A stretch of DNA of 10,634 nucleotides from Massilia sp. UBA2604 (GTDB lineage Bacteria; Pseudomonadota; Gammaproteobacteria; Burkholderiales; Burkholderiaceae_D), in NCBI GenBank assembly GCA_002339265.1, contig DDKG01000114.1, forward strand, positions 1 through 10,634. The letters are read 5' to 3'. Each line of letters starts with the position of its first letter. The first letter of the stretch is position 1. The notes beneath the pieces were generated by a model. The model was not told where the DNA came from and searched no databases. It saw nothing but the letters and a program-made list of their open reading frames with translations. The position numbers were made by a program, and so were the translations under genes. Below, in pieces: positions 6,341 through 10,634 of this stretch.

Positions 6341-7356
6341 AGATCAAACAGCTCCTGCTCGCCGCGGCGGCGGTCGGTGTATTCGCCGGCCTGGCCGGCT
6401 GCGCCGACAAGAAGGCCGGCGACGAGCCTGAAAAGACCCGCATCGCGATGGTCGTGAAAAGCCTGGGCAACGGCTTCTTCGACGCCGCCCACCAGGGCGC
6501 GAAGGATGCCGCCGCCGAAATCGGCGGGGTCGAGATCATCTACACCGGCCCCACCACGCCAAGCGCCGAAGGCCAGATCGAGATCATCAATTCCTTGATC
6601 AGCCAGAAGGTCGATGCGATCGTGGTCTCGGCCAACGACCCCAATGCCCTGGTGCCGATCGCCAAGAAGGCGATGCAGCGCGGGATCAAGGTTATCTCGT
6701 TCGACAGCGCGCTGGCGCCGGGCGGACGTCAGATGCAGCTCAATCCCTCCAACCCCGAGATGGTCGGCCAGAAGCAGATCGAGATGGCGGCGGCCGAATT
6801 GAATGGCAAGGGAGAACTCGCCATCCTGTCGGCGTCGGCCCAGGCGACCAACCAGAACCTCTGGATCGGCGTCATGAAGAAGACGCTCGAACGGCCCGAA
6901 TACGCGGGCCTCAAGCTGGTGGCCACCGTGTACGGCGACGACCAGTCGGACAAGAGCTACCGCGAAGCCATCGGCCTGCTGCGCAGCCACCCGAACCTGA
7001 AGGCGATCATCTCCCCGACCACGGTCGGCATCGTCGCCGCCAGCAAGGCGGTGGCCGACGAAGGCCTGGTGGGCAAGGTGTTCGTCACCGGCCTGGGGCT
7101 GCCGTCCGAGATGGCCGGCCATGTCAAGAGCGGCGCGGTGCGCGAATTCGCGATCTGGAACCCGATCGACCTGGGCTACGCCGCCACCTTCGCGGCCCAC
7201 CAGTTCGTGGCCGGCAAGGCGCAGGCGGGCGACGGCGCGACCGTCTCCGTGGGCCGCCTGGGCGCCGTGACCCTGGACGCCAACGGCGAAGCTGCGCTCG
7301 GCCCGCCGTTCACCTACAACGCCGGGAACGTCGACAAGTTCGCCAAGATGTTCTGA
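6337..7356 (+). CDS. rhaS: Rhamnose ABC transporter substrate-binding lipoprotein
   Basis: The 339-residue product is a Peripla_BP_4-type sugar-binding protein of the rhamnose (RhaS) group that captures L-rhamnose outside the inner membrane and delivers it to RhaPQ. Characteristic blocks are VVKSLGNGFFDAAHQGA, VVSANDPNALVPIAKKA, GIKVISFDSA and AIISPTTVGIVAASKAV. The N-terminus is MKIKQLLLAAAAVGVF followed by a lipobox L19-A20-G21-C22, so it should be lipid-anchored at Cys22 rather than freely periplasmic; Ala at +2 is not the classical inner-membrane retention Asp. The start is TTG 6337, which overlaps the rhaR stop (TTGA) and has GGAG (6325-6328) eight bases upstream; no in-frame ATG precedes the signal peptide, and the next internal Met would lose it. 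Translational coupling to rhaR is likely. A hairpin follows the gene. Confidence 0.93.
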   Translation: MKIKQLLLAAAAVGVFAGLAGCADKKAGDEPEKTRIAMVVKSLGNGFFDAAHQGAKDAAAEIGGVEIIYTGPTTPSAEGQIEIINSLISQKVDAIVVSANDPNALVPIAKKAMQRGIKVISFDSALAPGGRQMQLNPSNPEMVGQKQIEMAAAELNGKGELAILSASAQATNQNLWIGVMKKTLERPEYAGLKLVATVYGDDQSDKSYREAIGLLRSHPNLKAIISPTTVGIVAASKAVADEGLVGKVFVTGLGLPSEMAGHVKSGAVREFAIWNPIDLGYAATFAAHQFVAGKAQAGDGATVSVGRLGAVTLDANGEAALGPPFTYNAGNVDKFAKMF

Positions 7357-7368
7357 ACCGGCCCGTCC

Positions 7369-7401
7369 GCCGCGCGCTGTCGCTCCAGCGATGCGCGCGG
7401 C
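7369..7401 (+). promoter_or_regulatory. Strong intra-operon hairpin between rhaS and rhaT
   Basis: The 71-base rhaS-rhaT gap holds a perfect outer stem GCCGCGCGC/GCGCGCGGC (7369-7377 with 7393-7401) that encloses an inner stem TCGCT/AGCGA (7380-7384 with 7387-7391), followed by GCCCTTTAT. It could act as a leaky terminator or as a 3'-end protector that leaves more rhaS mRNA than rhaTPQ mRNA, a known arrangement for binding-protein genes. The short T-run suggests incomplete termination. Confidence 0.6.
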
Positions 7402-7427
7402 GCCCTTTATCCGATTGCATCGCCACC

Positions 7428-8978
7428 ATGCCAGTAACCCAACTGACACGCCCTCCCCTGCGCCCGAATGACGGCGCGCCCGGCCCGGTATTGCAGCTGA
7501 CCGGCATCACCAAGCGCTTCAACGGCGTCTGCGCCCTGAATGGCGTGCGCCTGTCCATCCGTCCGGGCGAAGTCATGGCCCTGATCGGCGAGAACGGGGC
7601 CGGCAAGTCGACCCTGGTCAAGACCCTGACCGGCATCCACCGTCCCGACGAAGGCGCGATCCTGCTCGACGGGAAGCCGGTGTCCTTTGGCAGCCCGCAG
7701 GAAGCGATGGCCGCCGGGATCACTGCCGTGCACCAGGAAACCGTGATGTTCGACGAACTGTCGGTGGCCGAGAACATCTATGTGGGCCGCCACCCGACCC
7801 GCGGCCCGGCGCGGCGCATCGACTGGGCCGGCATCGAGGGCGAGGCCGAACAGCTGTTCGCGCGCCTGGAAGTATCGCTGCCGGTGCGCGCGCGCGTGCG
7901 CGACCTGTCGGTGGCCCAGCGCCACTTCGTCGAGATCGCGCGTGCCCTGTCGCAGGATGCGCGTGTGGTCATCATGGACGAGCCGACCGCAGCACTGTCG
8001 CAGCGCGAAATCCGCGAGCTGTACCGCATCATCGACCAATTGCGCGCGCGCGGCACCGCCGTCATCTTCATCTCGCACAAGTTCGACGAAATCTATGAAG
8101 TGGCCGACTGCTACACGGTGCTGAGGGACGGCCAGTTCGTGGCCGAAGGCCGCCTGGCCGACGTCAGGGAGCCGGAGCTGGTGGCGCTGATGGTGGGCCG
8201 CGCCGTGCACCAGGCCTATCCCAAGGCCGCGGTGGAAATCGGCGCGCCGCTGCTGGAGGTAGAGGGATTGTGCCATCCGACCGAGTTCCAGGACGTCGGT
8301 TTTACCTTGCGCAAGGGCGAAATCCTCGGCTTTTATGGCCTGGTGGGCGCGGGCCGCTCGGAAGTGATGCAGGCGCTGTTCGGCTTGACGTCGCGCGTGA
8401 CCGGCAGCGTGCGGCTGGAGGGCCAACCGGCGATGTTTTGCAATCCGGGCGAGGCCATTGCGCGCGGCCTGGCGTATGTGCCCGAGGACCGCCAGCACCA
8501 TGGCGCGCACCTGACCATGCCGATCATGCACAACATCACCCTGCCGATCCTGTCCAAGCTCGGATTCTTTCCTCGCATGCGGGCCGAAGCCGCGCTGGCG
8601 CGCCGCTTTGCCGAACAGCTCGAGCTGAAGGCCGCCTACCTGAGTCAGAACGTCGACGAACTCTCGGGCGGCAATCAGCAGAAGGTGGTGCTCGGCAAAT
8701 GGCTGGCCACGGATCCCAGGGTGATCATCCTCGACGAACCAACCAAGGGCATCGACATCGGCTCCAAGGCCGCCGTGCACCGCTTCGTGAGCCAGCTGGT
8801 GGAACGCGGACTGTCGGTGATCCTGGTCTCGTCCGAACTGCCCGAGGTGCTGGGCCTGGCCGACCGCGTGGTGGTGATGCGCCAGGGCCGCGTGGTGCGC
8901 GAGTTCACGCGCGCGCAGGCCACGCCCGAGACGGTCGTCGCGGCCGCGTCCGGGGTCGAGCTGGAGGTAGCGCCATGA
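7428..8978 (+). CDS. rhaT: Rhamnose ABC transporter ATP-binding protein, two ABC domains
   Basis: The 516-residue product contains two fused nucleotide-binding domains like RbsA/XylG/AraG and powers rhamnose import on the cytoplasmic face. Domain 1 has Walker A GENGAGKST (54-62), an atypical signature LSVAQRHFVEIARAL (160-174) and Walker B VVIMDEP (180-186). Domain 2 has a degenerate Walker A GLVGAGRSE (304-312), lacking the Lys, a normal signature LSGGNQQK (412-419) and Walker B VIILDEP (432-438). This asymmetry is normal for the family and implies one fully active composite ATP site. ATG 7428 lacks a clear Shine-Dalgarno sequence; it is the only reasonable start before the FNGVCALNGV block. 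It follows the hairpin gap after rhaS and overlaps rhaP by four bases. The name follows the rhizobial scheme; it is not the E. coli rhamnose-proton symporter RhaT. Confidence 0.94.
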   Translation: MPVTQLTRPPLRPNDGAPGPVLQLTGITKRFNGVCALNGVRLSIRPGEVMALIGENGAGKSTLVKTLTGIHRPDEGAILLDGKPVSFGSPQEAMAAGITAVHQETVMFDELSVAENIYVGRHPTRGPARRIDWAGIEGEAEQLFARLEVSLPVRARVRDLSVAQRHFVEIARALSQDARVVIMDEPTAALSQREIRELYRIIDQLRARGTAVIFISHKFDEIYEVADCYTVLRDGQFVAEGRLADVREPELVALMVGRAVHQAYPKAAVEIGAPLLEVEGLCHPTEFQDVGFTLRKGEILGFYGLVGAGRSEVMQALFGLTSRVTGSVRLEGQPAMFCNPGEAIARGLAYVPEDRQHHGAHLTMPIMHNITLPILSKLGFFPRMRAEAALARRFAEQLELKAAYLSQNVDELSGGNQQKVVLGKWLATDPRVIILDEPTKGIDIGSKAAVHRFVSQLVERGLSVILVSSELPEVLGLADRVVVMRQGRVVREFTRAQATPETVVAAASGVELEVAP

Positions 8979-9994
8979 GCAAGCATGCTGCCCTGTCGGG
9001 CATCCTGAAGCAGCGCGAGGCCCTGCTGGCCGTGATGGTGGTGGCGCTGGTGCTGCTGGTCGGCCTGCGCGCGCCGGTCTTCCTCACCACCGCCTCGCTG
9101 GCCAACCTGCTGACCGACAGTACACTGCTGGTGATGCTGGCCCTGACCCAGATGCTGGTGATCGTCACCCGCGGCATCGACCTGTCGGTGGCCTCGAACC
9201 TGGCCCTGTCGGGCATGGTCGCGGCGATGCTGGCATCGAACCACCCCGAACTGCCGCTGGTGTTCGTGATGCTGGCCGCGGCCGGCACCGGCCTGGCGCT
9301 GGGCCTCGTCAACGGCGGGTTGATCGGCTACCTGGCGCTGCCGCCGATCGTGGTCACGCTGGGCGCCATGAGCGTGTACCGCGGGTTGGTGTTCGTGATC
9401 TCGGGCGGAACCTGGGTGTCGGCGCACCAGATGCCGGCCAATTTCATCGGTTTCCCGCTGCAGCGCCTGTTCGGGCTCCCGCACCTGGTGTGGATCGCTC
9501 TCGGCGCGGTGCTGGCGATGGCCTTCCTGGCCCGCTATACCCGCTTCGGACGCGACCTTTACGCGATCGGCAACGCGCCGCAATGCGCCGCCTACATCGG
9601 CATCCCGACCGCGCGCCGGCTGCTGTGGACGTATGGACTGTCGGGCATGGTGGCGGGCCTGTGCGGCTACCTGTGGGTGGCGCGCTATGCGGTCGCCTAT
9701 ACCGAGATCGCCTATGGCTTCGAATTCACCGTGATCGCCGCCTGCGTGATCGGCGGCGCCAGCATCGCCGGCGGCGTCGGTTCGGTGCTCGGCACCGTGC
9801 TCGGCGCGCTGTTCCTGTCGGTGATCGGCAATGCGTTGCCGGTACTGCAGGTGTCGCCGTTCTGGCAAAGCGCCCTGACCGGCGGCGTGATCCTGGTCGC
9901 CGTGCTGCTCAATGCCGGCGGCAACCGCAAGCGCAGCCGGCAAATCCTGCCGCTGCACCGCACCGAACTTCCCGGCGCAAGGAGCGCAGCATGA
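8975..9994 (+). CDS. rhaP: Rhamnose ABC transporter permease
   Basis: The 339-residue product is a polytopic BPD_transp_2-family permease (RbsC-like) that forms one half of the rhamnose channel. Hydrophobic segments begin near residue 16, and conserved features are TRGIDLSV (65-72), the coupling loop GRDLYAIGNAPQCAAYIGI (192-210) that docks on the ATPase, and VIGGASIAGG (258-267). The C-terminal tail from about residue 316 is basic and polar. The start is ATG 8975, chosen because GGAGG (8963-8967) lies seven bases upstream and because ATGA overlaps the rhaT stop; the frame remains open upstream to 8270, but that part is a shadow of rhaT. The pair RhaP/RhaQ is expected to form a heterodimer. 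Confidence 0.94.
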   Translation: MSKHAALSGILKQREALLAVMVVALVLLVGLRAPVFLTTASLANLLTDSTLLVMLALTQMLVIVTRGIDLSVASNLALSGMVAAMLASNHPELPLVFVMLAAAGTGLALGLVNGGLIGYLALPPIVVTLGAMSVYRGLVFVISGGTWVSAHQMPANFIGFPLQRLFGLPHLVWIALGAVLAMAFLARYTRFGRDLYAIGNAPQCAAYIGIPTARRLLWTYGLSGMVAGLCGYLWVARYAVAYTEIAYGFEFTVIAACVIGGASIAGGVGSVLGTVLGALFLSVIGNALPVLQVSPFWQSALTGGVILVAVLLNAGGNRKRSRQILPLHRTELPGARSAA

Positions 9995-10634
9995 ACGCGA
10001 GCACCATCGCCCAGGTGGCATCCACTCTTGATACCAAGACCGTGAACGAATCGACCCCGACCTCGCGCTATACGATCCTCGACCGCCAGAGGCCGAGCCT
10101 GCGCCACGTGCTGGCGCGCTGGGAAACTCTGCTCGCCCTGCTGCTGCTGGCGGTATTCGTCGCCGGCAGCGTCACGCTCGAGCACTTCCTCGATCCCTAC
10201 AACCTGCTCGACGGGACCGTCAATTTCAGCGAGAAAGCCCTGATCGCGCTGCCGATGGCGCTGTTGATCATTTGCCGCGAGATCGACATCTCGGTGGCCG
10301 GCACGCTGGCGCTGTCGTCGGTGGCCATGGGCCTGGCGCACGGCGCTGGTCTGCCTGCCGAGGCGCTGCTGTTCGTGGCGGTCGGCACCGGCCTGGCCTG
10401 CGGCTGGCTGAATGGCTTCCTGGTCACGCGCTTCATGCTGCCCTCGATCGTCGTCACCATCGGCACCATCGCCCTGTACCGGGGCCTGGCCAGCGTGGCG
10501 CTGGGCGACCAGGCCTTCACCAACTATCCGCCTCTGATGGCCGACTGGGGCCAGGGCACCTTCTTCGGCGTGGTGCCGCGCGCCTTCGTGATCCTGCTCG
10601 GCTTCGCGCTGCTGTTCGCCGTGGTGCTGCATGC
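9991..10634 (+). CDS. rhaQ: Second rhamnose ABC transporter permease, 3' end outside window
   Basis: ATG 9991 overlaps the rhaP stop (ATGA) and is preceded by AAGGAG (9979-9984) at six bases. The frame stays open to the window edge, 214 codons, so about a third of a roughly 330-residue permease is missing. It is a BPD_transp_2/RbsC-like protein with hydrophobic segments near 47-60, 83-95, 122-138 and 199-213, and the conserved motif REIDISVAG (96-104), the counterpart of TRGIDLSV in RhaP; SIVVTIGTIALYRGL (152-166) is also typical. It has a polar N-terminal extension of about 40 residues before the first membrane segment. It should pair with RhaP. In rhizobia this gene is followed by mutarotase and kinase genes; here only the kinase would remain to be found to the right. 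Confidence 0.92.
   Translation, partial: MNASTIAQVASTLDTKTVNESTPTSRYTILDRQRPSLRHVLARWETLLALLLLAVFVAGSVTLEHFLDPYNLLDGTVNFSEKALIALPMALLIICREIDISVAGTLALSSVAMGLAHGAGLPAEALLFVAVGTGLACGWLNGFLVTRFMLPSIVVTIGTIALYRGLASVALGDQAFTNYPPLMADWGQGTFFGVVPRAFVILLGFALLFAVVLH

Noticed and set aside
7884..7902. Alternating purine-pyrimidine run, possible Z-DNA former
   Set aside because: It encodes a Val-Arg-Ala-Arg-Val-Arg stretch in rhaT and is explained by GC-rich codon use.
7587..8770. Degenerate second Walker A and unusual first signature in RhaT as possible inactivation
   Set aside because: This asymmetry is standard for RbsA-like sugar importers with fused ABC domains.
7407..8780. Minus-strand open frame of 457 codons opposite rhaT
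   Set aside because: Antisense to two intact ABC domains, with a His/Arg/Gln-rich translation and no recognisable motif.
8270..8974. Upstream extension of the rhaP frame
   Set aside because: It overlaps rhaT, translates to non-membrane Arg/Gly-rich sequence, and a good ribosome site with ATG exists at 8975.
8675..10021. Minus-strand open frame of 448 codons opposite rhaT and rhaP
   Set aside because: Composition (His, Gln, Arg rich) is the usual antisense image of a GC-rich membrane-protein gene.
1..10634. CRISPR arrays, tRNA or rRNA genes, insertion sequences, phage or toxin-antitoxin genes
   Set aside because: No regularly spaced repeats, transposase-like frames, terminal repeats or RNA gene signatures were seen; coding density is uniform and catabolic.

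Overview
The window reads as part of the chromosome of a GC-rich proteobacterium. Codon use, Shine-Dalgarno sites and gene content fit a betaproteobacterium of the Massilia/Duganella (Oxalobacteraceae) kind, but that placement is inference from gene content, not a search. Almost all of it is an L-rhamnose uptake and degradation locus of the rhizobial (DeoR-regulated, ABC-transporter) type rather than the E. coli RhaBAD/AraC type.

Layout. Bases 1-1218 (+) hold the 3' part of a PL22-like oligogalacturonate lyase (beta-propeller). It ends tail to tail with the next operon at a short hairpin terminator (1233-1253). A leftward operon follows: rhaD, a fused rhamnulose-1-phosphate aldolase/short-chain dehydrogenase (3010-5118); rhaI, an isomerase (1600-2895); and rhaM, a mutarotase (1274-1597). 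A 361-base, comparatively AT-rich divergent control region (5119-5479) carries candidate promoters for both directions and several copies of a CAATCA(A/C)C-like sequence plus perfect palindromes. A rightward operon follows: rhaR, a DeoR-family repressor (5480-6340); rhaS, a binding protein with a lipoprotein signal (6337-7356); rhaT, a double ABC ATPase (7428-8978); rhaP, a permease (8975-9994); and rhaQ, a second permease (9991 to the window edge, cut). Most rightward junctions are 4-base overlaps. The exception is rhaS-rhaT, where a strong GC-rich hairpin sits in a 71-base gap.

How it works together. RhaSTPQ imports L-rhamnose, RhaM interconverts its anomers and RhaI makes L-rhamnulose. A kinase, not in this window and probably just beyond the right edge, would phosphorylate it. 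RhaD splits rhamnulose-1-phosphate into DHAP and L-lactaldehyde, and its C-terminal dehydrogenase domain probably handles the lactaldehyde. RhaR presumably represses both operons until an intermediate of the pathway appears. The neighbouring pectin-type lyase suggests the rhamnose comes from pectin/rhamnogalacturonan.

I found no novel system. The points most worth checking are the operator array, the binding-protein lipobox with its TTG start, the intra-operon hairpins, and residue substitutions in the lyase and aldolase.
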